Counted from the first letter of the stretch, positions 50,183 through 60,070 are shown. The stretch is DNA of 64,000 bases from Lachnospiraceae bacterium (GCA_015057365.1 SVEN01000008.1:1-64000); one strand, 5' to 3'. Translations and numbers: made by a program. Notes: generated by a model from the letters alone, not told the origin.

Positions 50183-51037
50183 ATGAAAAGCAGCAGTCTG
50201 TTTTTTCTCGGCATGGCCGGGTTAGCCTTGGGAGCAACGATTTATCAGCTTGTGGAGCACGGTGTCCCGGTAAAAAGAGAATATGACGTAGATGTTCCGG
50301 AAAACTTATCCGGTCTGCGGATTCTGATGCTGTCGGATTTACACTGCAATCCGCTGATTTGTAAAAACGACCGGGTGATAAAGCAACTCAAAGAGGAAAC
50401 ACCGGACGTTATTTTACTGGCAGGAGATATGATCAGCAAATACGGCAAAAAAGAAAATCTCCGGGTTCCCGGATTTTTAAAGAAATTAACAGAAATTGCA
50501 CCTGTCATATACGGTATGGGAAATCACGAAGAACGCCTTCGTACATATTTTCCGGAACAGTTTGAGGAATATCGCAAAACCGTGGAAGATATGGGGATTT
50601 CGTTCCCGGATAACGAGACCGTTTCTCTTGTTCTACAGGGGAAGAATATCGAATTTGCGGGACTGACACTAAATCATGCCTACTATTTTAAAAAGAAACG
50701 ACAGGAGTTGCCGGCAAAAGCAACGGAAGAGTTATTGATTGAAACCCCGGAAAACACCATACTTCTGGCCCATTTCCCGGATCATTTTCCGGCTTATGCG
50801 AAACTTGCGCCTCTTGTGGTATCCGGGCATAATCACGGAGGCATTATCCGGTTGCCGATCGTAGGAGGTTTTATTTCTCCTCAGCTTTATTTACCTCCTT
50901 ATACCCGGGGCTGTTATAGATTAGGCAATTCTACAATGGTCGTAAGTGCAGGAATCGGTTCCCATTCCCTGCCGGCACGTTTGTTTAACCGTGTAGAATA
51001 TTGTATCATCAATACAAAAACGAGGAAATCACTATGA
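50183..51037 (+). CDS. Membrane-anchored metallophosphoesterase (YkuE-like)
   Basis: The 284-residue protein has a short N-terminal hydrophobic segment ('LFFLGMAGLALGATIYQL') and a calcineurin-like phosphoesterase domain: 'LMLSDLHCNPL', 'VILLAGDMISK', 'VIYGMGNHEERL', 'NTILLAHFPDHF' and 'LVVSGHNHGG'. These supply the two-metal site. Relatives act on phospholipids or UDP-sugars at the membrane; the substrate here is unknown. The scpA start overlaps its stop codon (ATGA). Confidence 0.88.
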   Translation: MKSSSLFFLGMAGLALGATIYQLVEHGVPVKREYDVDVPENLSGLRILMLSDLHCNPLICKNDRVIKQLKEETPDVILLAGDMISKYGKKENLRVPGFLKKLTEIAPVIYGMGNHEERLRTYFPEQFEEYRKTVEDMGISFPDNETVSLVLQGKNIEFAGLTLNHAYYFKKKRQELPAKATEELLIETPENTILLAHFPDHFPAYAKLAPLVVSGHNHGGIIRLPIVGGFISPQLYLPPYTRGCYRLGNSTMVVSAGIGSHSLPARLFNRVEYCIINTKTRKSL

Positions 51038-51813
51038 GTTTGTCCGTTACATTGGAAAAATTCGAGGGGCCGCTTGATTTACTGCTGCACCTCATTGAGA
51101 AAAACAAAATAAATATTTACGACATTCCGATTGTGGAAATCACGGAGCAGTATATGGACTATATCCGTCAGATGCAGGAGCAGGACATGGAGGTTATGAG
51201 CGAGTTTTTAGTCATGGCAGCCACTCTGTTAAACATCAAATCCAAAATGCTGCTTCCGCAGGAGGAGCCGGAGAACACGGAAGAGCCGGTGGACCCGCGT
51301 CAGGAGCTGGTAGAGCGCTTGTTACAGTACAAGATGTATAAGTATGCCTCTTTGGAGCTTTCGGACCGTCAATTGGACGCAGGAAGAGTGTTGTTCAAGG
51401 AGGCGAACCTTCCGCCGGAAATCGCAGATTACAAGGAACCTATCGATACCCGGGCATTACTTTCCGATTTGACCTTGCAAAAGCTTCACTCGATTTTTGA
51501 ATCGGTTATGAAAAAGCAGGTAGAAAAGATTGATCCGGTACGAAGCAAGTTCGGACGTATCGAAAAAGAAGAAGTCAACATGTCGAAGAAAATGCGGGAG
51601 ATTCAGGAATATGCCCTTGCAAATAAGCGTTTTTCCTTCCGTGCGCTTTTGATGGAACAGTATGACAAGATGGATGTTGTCGTAACATTTTTATGTATAC
51701 TTGAGTTAATGAAAATCGGAAGAATGCACGTAGTGCAGGAAGAAATTTTTGATGAAATAGAAATCGAATACCTGGCGGAGGATATTATCGACTTTGAGGA
51801 TTCGGATTTTTAA
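51034..51813 (+). CDS. scpA: Segregation and condensation protein A
   Basis: This 259-residue kleisin bridges the two SMC heads with ScpB in chromosome condensation. It shows 'LEKFEGPLDLLLHLIEKNKINIYDIPIVEITEQYMDYI'-type N-terminal sequence (residues 6-45) and a C-terminal winged helix ('VVTFLCILELMKIGRMHVVQEE'). CGAGGAAA precedes the ATG at 51034, and a longer in-frame start has no site. scpB follows after 12 bases. Confidence 0.95.
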   Translation: MSLSVTLEKFEGPLDLLLHLIEKNKINIYDIPIVEITEQYMDYIRQMQEQDMEVMSEFLVMAATLLNIKSKMLLPQEEPENTEEPVDPRQELVERLLQYKMYKYASLELSDRQLDAGRVLFKEANLPPEIADYKEPIDTRALLSDLTLQKLHSIFESVMKKQVEKIDPVRSKFGRIEKEEVNMSKKMREIQEYALANKRFSFRALLMEQYDKMDVVVTFLCILELMKIGRMHVVQEEIFDEIEIEYLAEDIIDFEDSDF

Positions 51814-51825
51814 TCGGAGGAAGAC

Positions 51826-52395
51826 ATGGAGTTACAAGAGTTAGAAGCACAGTTAGAAGCCATTTTATTTACCATGGGCGAAGCGGTAGAGGTAGACCGC
51901 CTGGCCACCGCATTGGAGCATGATGTGGATACGGTACGCAGAGTACTGCGGAATATGATGGACCGCTATGAAGCAGAGGATCGCGGCATTCAGATTATCG
52001 AATTGGACGGTTCGTTCCAGATGTGTACCAAGTCGTCCATGTACGAGTCCATTATTAAGATTGCCCATGTACCGAAAAAACATGTTTTGACGGAAGTTTT
52101 GCTGGAAACCTTATCCATTGTTGCCTATAAACAGCCGATTACCCGTCAGGAAATCGAAGCAATCCGGGGTGTTTCCTGTGATCACGCGGTCAATAAGCTG
52201 GTAGAGTACAATTTAATTCAGGAAGTCGGTCGTCTGGATGCACCGGGACGTCCGATCTTATTCGGTACCACAGAGGAGTTTTTACGTAGCTTCGGTCTGG
52301 TATCCTTGGATGATTTGCCGGTGATTAATCCGGAAAAGGTAGAGGATTTCAAGCTCGAGGTAGAGGAAGAAATGCAGCTGTCCTTGGAAATCTAA
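51826..52395 (+). CDS. scpB: Segregation and condensation protein B
   Basis: The 189-residue partner of ScpA in the SMC complex has two winged-helix domains, with the signatures 'AQLEAILFTMGEAVEVDRLA' and 'LETLSIVAYKQPITRQEIEAIRGVSCDHAVNKL', ending in 'RPILFGTTEEFLRSFGL'. CGGAGGA lies upstream. It closes the phosphoesterase-scpA-scpB operon. Confidence 0.95.
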   Translation: MELQELEAQLEAILFTMGEAVEVDRLATALEHDVDTVRRVLRNMMDRYEAEDRGIQIIELDGSFQMCTKSSMYESIIKIAHVPKKHVLTEVLLETLSIVAYKQPITRQEIEAIRGVSCDHAVNKLVEYNLIQEVGRLDAPGRPILFGTTEEFLRSFGLVSLDDLPVINPEKVEDFKLEVEEEMQLSLEI

Positions 52396-52414
52396 CGCTT
52401 AATCCGTAAAATGT

Positions 52415-52446
52415 AACGGAATCTTTTGTATTTCGTTCCGGTTTTG
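52415..52446 (+). terminator. Possible terminator after scpB
   Basis: AACGGAA (52415-52421) can pair with TTCCGGTT (52436-52443) with one bulge, followed by TTT. Confidence 0.45.
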
Positions 52447-52505
52447 TATATTTTTTCCGCCCGGTCCGCATATCCTTTGAAAAAGAACTGTTTTCGGGGA
52501 ATGAA

Positions 52506-53885
52506 ATGAACATTCGGACACATAGAACAAAAATACATACGACATATCACGCATATAAAAAGAATAAGATTCATAAAAAGAAAGGAACGCATCCGTTGAT
52601 GTGTTTCTTTTTTGCGTTCTTAATGTTAATTCGTACTGTTTCATCTCCGGGACATCTTTTTTCTGTATCAGCGGAAGAATCGGTAAAAGTACCGACGGAA
52701 TTAATGGATTTTTCCGGCTTTTCTACAGCGGACGGTGAATCGAACACGGAAGCCGCAGCCCCCGCTGCCGGCTCTCTGCATGCCTATTCCGCCGTTCTTT
52801 ACGACGGAGAAGCCGGACGGGTACTGTATGAAAAAAACGGTTATGAGGTACTTCCCATGGCCAGTACCACAAAGATTATGACACTTCTGATTGTGCTGGA
52901 GCATACGGAGCCTACGGATATCGTTACCGTGTCTCAAAACGCCGCAAAACAGCCGGATGTACAGCTTAACATGAATACCGGGGAGCAGTATTATGTAGGA
53001 GATTTATGTTATTCCCTAATGTTAGAATCCCACAACGATACAGCGGTAGCCCTGGCAGAGCATGTGGGCGGAAGCGTGGAAGGTTTTGCGACAATGATGA
53101 ATGCAAAAGCAAAGGCATTAGGCGCCTATTCCGCCAATTTCGTAACACCAAACGGTCTGGATGCGGAAGGACACGGCATCACCGCTGCCGATTTGGCTAA
53201 AATTGCGGCCTATGCGGTAAAACAGGAAGAATTCCGTAAAATAACAACCACACCGTCCCATACCTTTACAGAGCTTACTAAAGGACGTAGTTTTACCGTC
53301 AACAACAAGGACGCGTTTCTTTCCATGATGGAAGGTGCCGTAGGTGTAAAAACAGGCTTTACGGGGAAGGCCGGATATTGCTTTGTGGGGGCTTTGGAAC
53401 GGGAAGACCGGCTTTTCATCAGTGTAGTATTAGCAAGCGGCTGGCCTCCTCATAAAACCTACAAATGGAGCGATACGAGACTTCTAATGAATTACGGACT
53501 GGAACACTTTCAAAAACTTCCCTTGTTAAATGATTCCGTAACATTGCCGGACCTTCCGAATCTCCCGGTAGAAAAAGGACAAAAAAATGCCGTGGACCTT
53601 TTGTATGACCCGGAAGTATTACAGCAGGTGAAAGAGTTTTGCTTGCTGCGTACCGGAGACGAAAGCATCACCTTTCGTACCGAACTTTTTAAAAATAACC
53701 TTTCCGCACCGGTAGAAAAAGGGAAAATTGTCGGTGAACTCATCATTGCAATAAACGGCGACTGCATACAAAAAATACCGATACAAACCGCCGAAACGGT
53801 TGTACCGGTAGATTTTAACTATTATCTTAATGAACTACTTGACCTGTTTTTCTCAGGTAATACATTGTCGGTTATTATACCGTAG
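52506..53885 (+). CDS. D-alanyl-D-alanine carboxypeptidase (S11 family), copy 2
   Basis: The 459-residue exported protein has catalytic motifs S120-TT-K123, S175-H-N177 and K282-T-G, then a C-terminal beta domain and a final hydrophobic helix ('FNYYLNELLDLFFSGNTLSVII') that may anchor it. The N-terminal 30 residues are very basic and unusual for a signal peptide. The in-frame ATG at 52599, just before 'CFFFAFLMLI', is a serious alternative start. It is a paralogue of the 48712 gene. Its stop overlaps the convergent SulP gene by 11 bases. Confidence 0.9.
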   Translation: MNIRTHRTKIHTTYHAYKKNKIHKKKGTHPLMCFFFAFLMLIRTVSSPGHLFSVSAEESVKVPTELMDFSGFSTADGESNTEAAAPAAGSLHAYSAVLYDGEAGRVLYEKNGYEVLPMASTTKIMTLLIVLEHTEPTDIVTVSQNAAKQPDVQLNMNTGEQYYVGDLCYSLMLESHNDTAVALAEHVGGSVEGFATMMNAKAKALGAYSANFVTPNGLDAEGHGITAADLAKIAAYAVKQEEFRKITTTPSHTFTELTKGRSFTVNNKDAFLSMMEGAVGVKTGFTGKAGYCFVGALEREDRLFISVVLASGWPPHKTYKWSDTRLLMNYGLEHFQKLPLLNDSVTLPDLPNLPVEKGQKNAVDLLYDPEVLQQVKEFCLLRTGDESITFRTELFKNNLSAPVEKGKIVGELIIAINGDCIQKIPIQTAETVVPVDFNYYLNELLDLFFSGNTLSVIIP

Positions 53886-55554
53886 CAGCCGCTTCCTCCA
53901 TTGCATTTGATGCGGAAATCAATACCTTTGCACGTTCCAGTGCGGCATCGATATTTTCACAGAAATTCTCGGTTCCGACGGTAGAAATAAATCCGTTTTT
54001 CTCCATAATGGAACGTGGCTGCTCTAAAACATGGGAAAAGATAACAGTAATTCCGTATTCCTTTAAGTCCTTGGTCACATCCTTTAAGGTATTCATGGCG
54101 GTAACGTCAATTGCCGGAACACCACGCATACGGATGATAACCACCTTCGTATCTTTTTTCATAGTCTGGTGCTTTAATCGGAGCAGTTTGTCCACCGCAC
54201 CGAAGAACATCGGTCCGTTTACTTCGAATACTTCCGTGCCTTCCGGAACTTCCTTTAAGGAAATATGCTCCGGATCGTTTTCTTCCTCCGGAAGATGGGT
54301 ATCACGCACATATTTCCAGCCGGACACATCGGTCACATCGGACATACGCTTCATGAAAAGAACGCAGGAGAGGACGATACCTACTTCGATTGCGATTACC
54401 AAGTCAAAAGCAAAGGTCAGTACACAGGAAGTAATCAGTACAATTGCATCGGACTTCGGAGCCTTACGATACGCAAGGAACGCTTTTACGTTAAACATAT
54501 TGTAAGATACCACCAAAAGAATTGCAGCCAGTACCGGACGCGGCACCAGCTTAATAAGCGGCATACCGAATAACAGCATTACAAGCAGTGTAAGACTGTG
54601 GAACACAAGCGCAATCGGGGTACGACCTCCGTTCTTTGCATTTGCAATGGAACGGGCAACACCGCCGGTTGCCGGAATACATCCGAACAAACCGAGAACC
54701 ATATTCGCCACACCCTGACCGAGAAGTTCTGCATTCGGCTTATGCTTGCTGTTTATCATGCCGTCGGTTACCACAGCGGATAACAGTGCCTGCATAGCAA
54801 CCAAAATTGCTATGGTAAAGGCCGGAGACATGAGATGAAATATATCGTCAAAATGAACTCCTTCAAGCTTTGCCACAGACAACGTCTTCGGAATATCACC
54901 CAGAAGCGCAACATCCAGCTTTAAGAAATATGCGGCAGCAGTACCGATAACAAGCGCCACGAAGGAATTCGGAATCGTTTTGTTGATTTTCGGCCATATA
55001 ACAAGAATTACAATACTGACCAAGCCGAGAACCAGCGCCTGCCAATTAATATTTTTTAAATTTACGATATAGGTGCTCCATTTTCCAAGGAAAGAGGTCG
55101 GCATCTTCGCAATTTCAAAGCCGAGAAAATCCTTTATCTCAAGGGTGGCAATGGTAATGGCGATACCGCCCGTAAATCCGATGGTAATCGGAGACGGAAT
55201 AAATTTTATCAGCTTTCCCAAGTGGAATACACCGAATAAGACAAGCATAATACCGGCCATAATTGTTGCGATAATTAAGCCCTGGGTACCGTAACCCGCA
55301 ATAACGGACTGGGTAATAACAATAAACGCACCCGTCGGACCGGTAATCTGTACACGGCTGCCGCCAAGAATCGCTACAATAATACCGGAGATAATTGCGG
55401 AATAAATTCCTTTTTCCGGAGACACACCGCATCCGAGAGCAAAGGCAATGGACAACGGAAGAGCAATAATGGCCACAATAATACCGGCTTTCATATCCAA
55501 GAAAAATTGTTTTGCATTATAGTGTTTCAAAACACTGAACAGCTTCGGCTTCAT
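53875..55554 (-). CDS. SulP-family anion transporter with STAS domain
   Basis: The 559-residue protein has about 12 hydrophobic segments with the SulP pattern ('KAGIIVAIIALPLSIAFALGCGVSPEKGIYSAIISGIIVAILGGSRVQITGPTG' region, residues 20-75) and a cytoplasmic STAS domain (about 430-545, 'VIIRMRGVPAIDVTAMNTLKD'). Family members move sulfate, bicarbonate, dicarboxylates or similar anions, and the substrate cannot be told here. AAAGGAGG precedes the ATG. Confidence 0.93.
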   Translation of the reverse strand: MKPKLFSVLKHYNAKQFFLDMKAGIIVAIIALPLSIAFALGCGVSPEKGIYSAIISGIIVAILGGSRVQITGPTGAFIVITQSVIAGYGTQGLIIATIMAGIMLVLFGVFHLGKLIKFIPSPITIGFTGGIAITIATLEIKDFLGFEIAKMPTSFLGKWSTYIVNLKNINWQALVLGLVSIVILVIWPKINKTIPNSFVALVIGTAAAYFLKLDVALLGDIPKTLSVAKLEGVHFDDIFHLMSPAFTIAILVAMQALLSAVVTDGMINSKHKPNAELLGQGVANMVLGLFGCIPATGGVARSIANAKNGGRTPIALVFHSLTLLVMLLFGMPLIKLVPRPVLAAILLVVSYNMFNVKAFLAYRKAPKSDAIVLITSCVLTFAFDLVIAIEVGIVLSCVLFMKRMSDVTDVSGWKYVRDTHLPEEENDPEHISLKEVPEGTEVFEVNGPMFFGAVDKLLRLKHQTMKKDTKVVIIRMRGVPAIDVTAMNTLKDVTKDLKEYGITVIFSHVLEQPRSIMEKNGFISTVGTENFCENIDAALERAKVLISASNAMEEAAATV

Positions 55555-55581
55555 GATAAAATCCTCCTTTGTGCGGGCTTT

Positions 55582-55610
55582 ATTTTAATACTGTTTGTTC
55601 TAAAATTCAA
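55582..55610 (-). promoter_or_regulatory. Promoter of the SulP gene
   Basis: On the minus strand, TTGAAT (55610-55605) and TAAAAT (55587-55582) are spaced by 17 bases. Confidence 0.7.
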
Positions 55611-55714
55611 GTGTAATTTCATAATTTCGTGGAAATAGTGAATATTCCGGAGATTCCACACATGTAAAATGTGCAATTTTTAAGGAAAAATCAGTAGAAA
55701 TCTCATCAAATCCG

Positions 55715-55723
55715 TGTTATAAT
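55715..55723 (+). promoter_or_regulatory. Extended -10 promoter of the SNF2 helicase gene
   Basis: TGTTATAAT combines the TGn extension with a perfect TATAAT (55718-55723). The -35 is weak. Confidence 0.7.
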
Positions 55724-55765
55724 GAATTGTTACGGATAATCACTTGTTTTTGCGAGGTGTGACTC

Positions 55766-58700
55766 ATGATACGACTTTCCAGAAGTAAAATTCAAAATCT
55801 TGCCGCCAATGAAGCGGTATTTCAACGCGGGCTTGCCTATTTTAAGGAAAAGCGCGTGGTGCATGCCGCATGTTCAAAAAACAAGAAATTATATACCTTT
55901 ACCATTCAGGGCAACCAGAAATATCGTGTCACAGTGGAAGAAACACCGGAGCAGGATGTGGAATTTGCCTGCAATTGTCCTGCCATGTACAGCCAGAAGG
56001 GCGCCTGTAAGCATTCCGTAGCGGCACTTTTATATTTACAGCAGTATTTGGAACAAAAGGAGAAAAAAAGCGGCACGACACATTCCTCTGCGGATGTCAG
56101 AGCCGGTAAAATCATCCGGTATTTTATGGACGCCGGAGAGCCGAATTACGATAAAGATGTCTATCACATCGAGCCTTGCATCGAAATTCCGGGATTACTC
56201 CGTACCGATTCCGATCCGGTGTATTTATCCCTGCGGGTAGGCAGTACAAAGATGTACCGTGTGCAGATGTTAAAGCGTTTTTTAATGGATTACAAAGAGA
56301 AAAAGAGCATTATTCTCGGAAAAGAGTTCTGTTATTTGCCGAACGAAAGCAGCTTTGACCATGCCTCGGAGCGCCTTCTGCAGGAGCTTTTGGCCTATTT
56401 GGAAATCCTCGAGGTATTGGACGGTACCGGTAGTATGCAGCTGTTCCAAAAGTCAAAAATCCAGTTAAACAGAAGACTTCTTTCCAAGATTTTATCCCAG
56501 TGTAAGGGGCTTACCTATTCTTTGGTGCTGTCGGGCACAGAGCTTGAAGGGGTACGTTTTGTAAAAGGAAATCCGATGATTGAATATGACATTACCATGC
56601 AGAATGATTTCCTGACCATGGATTACAAGGAGAGCGAGAACGTGGTTCCGATTACCGCGGACGGTTCCTTGTTATTACGGGATAATGCGCTTTACTTACC
56701 GGACGCACGTTTTATGAAGACGTATTTACCGTTTTATTCCAGCCTGGGGGAAGAAAAAGAAGCATTGGTGTTTGAAGAAGGAGAGCGTGACGCCTTTTTG
56801 GAGCACGTACTTCCGGTGATTCACGACTCCATGCAGGTAGAAATCCCGGAAGAAGTACAGGACCGTTATTTAACCTTGCCGTTTTCCGCAAAAATTTACT
56901 TCGATTTGTTCCATGACGGCGTACAGGCAAAGGTGTCCTTTGTGTACGGCGACTATGAATTCAATATGTTTGACTCCCCGAACGTAAAGGGCGGGTATAT
57001 ATTGGTGCGGGAAAAGGAGAAGGAAGAAGAGGTATGTACCGCACTGGCTATGTACGGCTTTGAGCCTCACAACGGTTTCTTTTTACTGAAGCAGGAGGAC
57101 GGCATTTACACCTTACTGACCGAGGGCTTATCCGACCTTTCCTCTTATGCGGAGCTGTTTTCCTCGGACGATTTTGCAAAAATGCGCCTGCGTAGGAATA
57201 CCTCGGCACATATGGGTATTTCCATGCCGCCGGGAGAGGATTTTTTAAAGGTAGAATTTCAATACGACGACATTTCGGGAGAAGAGCTTCGTGCAATTTT
57301 CCATTCCTACCGTCAGAAGCGAACCTATCACCGTTTAAACGACGGCAGTTTCCTGGATTTAACGGACGATATGTTTGTAAAAGCGGCCGAACTTATGGAT
57401 AACATGAATTTATCCTACCGTGACTTTGATAAAAACGGTATTTTAAAAATCGCAAAAAGCCATGCGGTATATTTGGATGCAGCACCTCAGGAGTACGGTT
57501 TTGAAGTTACCAGGGGCAAAAACTTTTCTGCATTTCTTGCACGACTTCATGATCCGGAGGCTCAAAATTACAAGGTGCCGGAGACGATTCAAATCGAACT
57601 TCGCGGCTATCAGAAGGTCGGCTTTTCCTGGCTTCGAATGCTGGCGGATAACGGCTTCGGCGGCATTTTAGCGGATGATATGGGGCTTGGTAAGACCTTA
57701 CAGGCTATTACGTATATGGCATCCTTACTGGAGACGGAAACGTTTTCCGAGACACCGTTTTTAGTGGTATGTCCGACCTCTCTTGTATACAACTGGCTGG
57801 ATGAGGTGGAGACCTACGCGCCGCATCTCCGGGTAAAGATTATTCAGGGCACTCCGGAGGAACGGAGAGAGCATTTGAACGAGAGCACGGACTGTGATCT
57901 TTATATCACATCTTATCCGCTTCTTCGCAGAGACTTACCGTATTACAGCGAAAAGCAGTTCCATACGGTATTTATCGATGAAGCACAGTTTATAAAAAAT
58001 GCCATGACCGGAAATGCCCGCTCCGTAAAGGGGCTTCATGCAAAGACCAGGTTTGCCCTGACCGGTACGCCGATAGAGAATTCCCTATCGGAGCTTTGGT
58101 CCATTTTTGATTTTATTATGCCGGGGTATTTATTCTCCTACACAAGATTCGCTAAGCGGTTCGAACGTCCGGCCTCCAAAGGAGAAACCGACGTATTGCA
58201 GCAGTTGAGCCGCAGAATCAAGCCGTTTTTACTGCGTCGAATGAAAAAGGATGTATTAGCGGACCTTCCGGATAAGATTGAAACAAAGCTGGTAACGGAG
58301 TTGACAGAAGAACAGAGAAAGCTGTATTTGTCCTATGCACAACAGGCAAGAAATGAGATTTCCGACGAAATTTCCCGCGTGGGCTTCGAAAAGAGCCGCA
58401 TGCAGATACTGGCAGCACTTACTCGTCTGCGTCAGATTTGTTGCCATCCGGGTATGTTTTTGGAGAATTACGAAGGCGGTAGCGGAAAGGTGTCGCTGTT
58501 TTTGCAGATTATGGACGAGCTGCGGGAAAACGGACATCGTATCCTTGTATTTTCCCAGTTTACCACCATGTTAGAGTTATTAAAAGACGCCCTGAACGAG
58601 GCTGAGATTCCGTTCTTTTATCTGTGCGGAGCCACCAAACCGGCAGAGCGTAGAGAATATGTAAAACGTTTTAATGCAGGAGAAGGAGACCTGTTTTTAA

Positions 58701-59002
58701 TCTCCTTAAAAGCAGGCGGCACCGGTCTGAACTTAACCGGCGCCGACACAGTCATTCATTTTGATCCTTGGTGGAACCCTGCGGTGGAAGATCAGGCCTC
58801 CGACCGTGCCCATCGTATCGGGCAAGAGAAGAATGTACACGTCATTAAGCTTCTCACCAAGGGTACCATTGAAGAAAAGATTTTCCGGTTACAGCAAAAG
58901 AAACAGGATTTATTCAACGCCGTCATCGAAGCGGGCGAAACCTTCCTAAACAAACTGACAGAGGAAGAAATCCGAGAGCTCTTTGCCGACCCGGAAGCAT
59001 AA
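55766..59002 (+). CDS. SNF2-family DNA-dependent ATPase with SWIM zinc finger
   Basis: The 1078-residue protein has an N-terminal SWIM zinc finger ('CNCPAMYSQKGACKHSVAALL', residues 69-89), a long middle region corresponding to the SNF2-associated bacterial domain (about 200-590), and a full SNF2 motor: Walker A 'DDMGLGKT' (about 637-644), 'VVCPTSLVYNWLDE', 'FIDEAQFIKN' and the C-terminal 'LISLKAGGTGLNLTGADTVIHFDPWWNPAVEDQASDRAHRIGQ' segment (about 985-1030). This family is widespread in Firmicutes; the role (remodelling or removing DNA-bound proteins) is inferred. There is no restriction or defence gene beside it. GAGGTG precedes the ATG. Confidence 0.94.
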   Translation: MIRLSRSKIQNLAANEAVFQRGLAYFKEKRVVHAACSKNKKLYTFTIQGNQKYRVTVEETPEQDVEFACNCPAMYSQKGACKHSVAALLYLQQYLEQKEKKSGTTHSSADVRAGKIIRYFMDAGEPNYDKDVYHIEPCIEIPGLLRTDSDPVYLSLRVGSTKMYRVQMLKRFLMDYKEKKSIILGKEFCYLPNESSFDHASERLLQELLAYLEILEVLDGTGSMQLFQKSKIQLNRRLLSKILSQCKGLTYSLVLSGTELEGVRFVKGNPMIEYDITMQNDFLTMDYKESENVVPITADGSLLLRDNALYLPDARFMKTYLPFYSSLGEEKEALVFEEGERDAFLEHVLPVIHDSMQVEIPEEVQDRYLTLPFSAKIYFDLFHDGVQAKVSFVYGDYEFNMFDSPNVKGGYILVREKEKEEEVCTALAMYGFEPHNGFFLLKQEDGIYTLLTEGLSDLSSYAELFSSDDFAKMRLRRNTSAHMGISMPPGEDFLKVEFQYDDISGEELRAIFHSYRQKRTYHRLNDGSFLDLTDDMFVKAAELMDNMNLSYRDFDKNGILKIAKSHAVYLDAAPQEYGFEVTRGKNFSAFLARLHDPEAQNYKVPETIQIELRGYQKVGFSWLRMLADNGFGGILADDMGLGKTLQAITYMASLLETETFSETPFLVVCPTSLVYNWLDEVETYAPHLRVKIIQGTPEERREHLNESTDCDLYITSYPLLRRDLPYYSEKQFHTVFIDEAQFIKNAMTGNARSVKGLHAKTRFALTGTPIENSLSELWSIFDFIMPGYLFSYTRFAKRFERPASKGETDVLQQLSRRIKPFLLRRMKKDVLADLPDKIETKLVTELTEEQRKLYLSYAQQARNEISDEISRVGFEKSRMQILAALTRLRQICCHPGMFLENYEGGSGKVSLFLQIMDELRENGHRILVFSQFTTMLELLKDALNEAEIPFFYLCGATKPAERREYVKRFNAGEGDLFLISLKAGGTGLNLTGADTVIHFDPWWNPAVEDQASDRAHRIGQEKNVHVIKLLTKGTIEEKIFRLQQKKQDLFNAVIEAGETFLNKLTEEEIRELFADPEA

Positions 59003-59007
59003 GAAAT

Positions 59008-59922
59008 CTACGATTCAAACCGACCGAAGAATTCCTCTACCAGCTGCTCCGCAAGAGAGTGCTTCAGCCCCGGGAAAGCATCAAGAAGGCGCTTTACCAG
59101 CTGATCCAATCGTTCCATGTAGAGGAGTTCTTCCGAGGTAGCTTCATTCTCGGAATCGGTTCCGATATCATTTAACATATCCTCGGTAAAATTCTTTTCC
59201 ATCCATTCTTTTGCTTCGGCAACGGTTTTATTCTCGATTTCCGCACTTTCCTTTAATCTATCTGCTTTAATAAAAGAGAAGATACCCAGTGCAAGGAAAA
59301 TGCCGAACATCACAAACAACACAACAGAAGAGAAGGTCGAACCGAACAAGGTGAAAACCTCCATAAAATTAAGCAATGCGAAAATCACGCCTAAGCCGCC
59401 CAATACGGTAAAAGTAATACCTGAGGTGCGGTAATCCTCATAACGTGAAGCTGCACTGACATACTTTGCGGCAGCACGTTCTTCGCTGCTTTCCGCATCC
59501 TCATCATTTATAAGTTCACCGGACGTTTCATCGTCAGCATCCTCATCCTCTTCGTCATCGCCGAAATAATCAAACTCTTTTCCTTTCATAAAAGCAGCCT
59601 CGGCCGCCTGTTGCATCACACGTTCCGTTTCCACGGAATAGAAGGCTTTAAAGCACTTCTTTGCCTTGTTTAAATCTTCCGGAGCGACATACACGCCGGT
59701 AAAGCCTTCCTCCTCCAAAGTAGCGGAAGTAATCCCTGAATACTCTAAAAAACTCTGTAACTTCTCGACAAAATCCTGCTGTCCCGTTTCTACCTGAACC
59801 AGCATTGCGGTTGCGTTTTTCAACACAACGTCCTTATATTCGGCCACCAACTCCGTCTTACAATCGGCACAATGGGTAATCCCCTCACGATATTCCGTTT
59901 TACAATTCGGACACCACGGCAT
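59008..59922 (-). CDS. Zinc-ribbon membrane protein with DUF2007-like domain
   Basis: The 304-residue protein starts with a zinc ribbon (WCPNCKTEY ... HCADCKTEL, residues 3-22) and then a DUF2007-like alpha-beta segment ('ATAMLVQVETGQQDFVEKLQSFLEYSGI', about 32-90). A very acidic stretch (about 120-160) follows, then two membrane helices (about 188-230) and a Glu-rich helical C-terminus. The function is unknown. GGAGG 9 bases before the ATG at 59922 fixes the start; the longer in-frame ORF has no such site. It is convergent with the SNF2 gene, with 5 bases between. Confidence 0.8.
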   Translation of the reverse strand: MPWCPNCKTEYREGITHCADCKTELVAEYKDVVLKNATAMLVQVETGQQDFVEKLQSFLEYSGITSATLEEEGFTGVYVAPEDLNKAKKCFKAFYSVETERVMQQAAEAAFMKGKEFDYFGDDEEDEDADDETSGELINDEDAESSEERAAAKYVSAASRYEDYRTSGITFTVLGGLGVIFALLNFMEVFTLFGSTFSSVVLFVMFGIFLALGIFSFIKADRLKESAEIENKTVAEAKEWMEKNFTEDMLNDIGTDSENEATSEELLYMERLDQLVKRLLDAFPGLKHSLAEQLVEEFFGRFES

Positions 59923-59987
59923 AGTAACAAACCTCCAATTTTCTTTTTTATAAAGATTAGAAAAAACTTCTTTTTTCACATACAACA

Positions 59988-60016
59988 AGTATACCGTAAA
60001 CAAAAGAGAAATTCAA
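59988..60016 (-). promoter_or_regulatory. Promoter of the minus-strand zinc-ribbon gene
   Basis: On the minus strand, TTGAAT (60016-60011) and TATACT (59993-59988) are spaced by 17 bases. Confidence 0.75.
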
Positions 60017-60041
60017 CAAAAATTCCGACATATTCTTATTC

Positions 60042-60070
60042 TTTACGGAAAGAAGATTTTATGCTATACT
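60042..60070 (+). promoter_or_regulatory. Promoter of the radical SAM gene pair
   Basis: TTTACG (60042-60047) and TATACT (60065-60070) are spaced by 17 bases, back-to-back with the minus-strand promoter. Confidence 0.65.

Noticed and set aside
55766-59002. SNF2 helicase as part of a defence island
   Set aside because: SWIM/SNF2 proteins are common in Firmicute core genomes, and no nuclease, methylase or other defence gene is adjacent.
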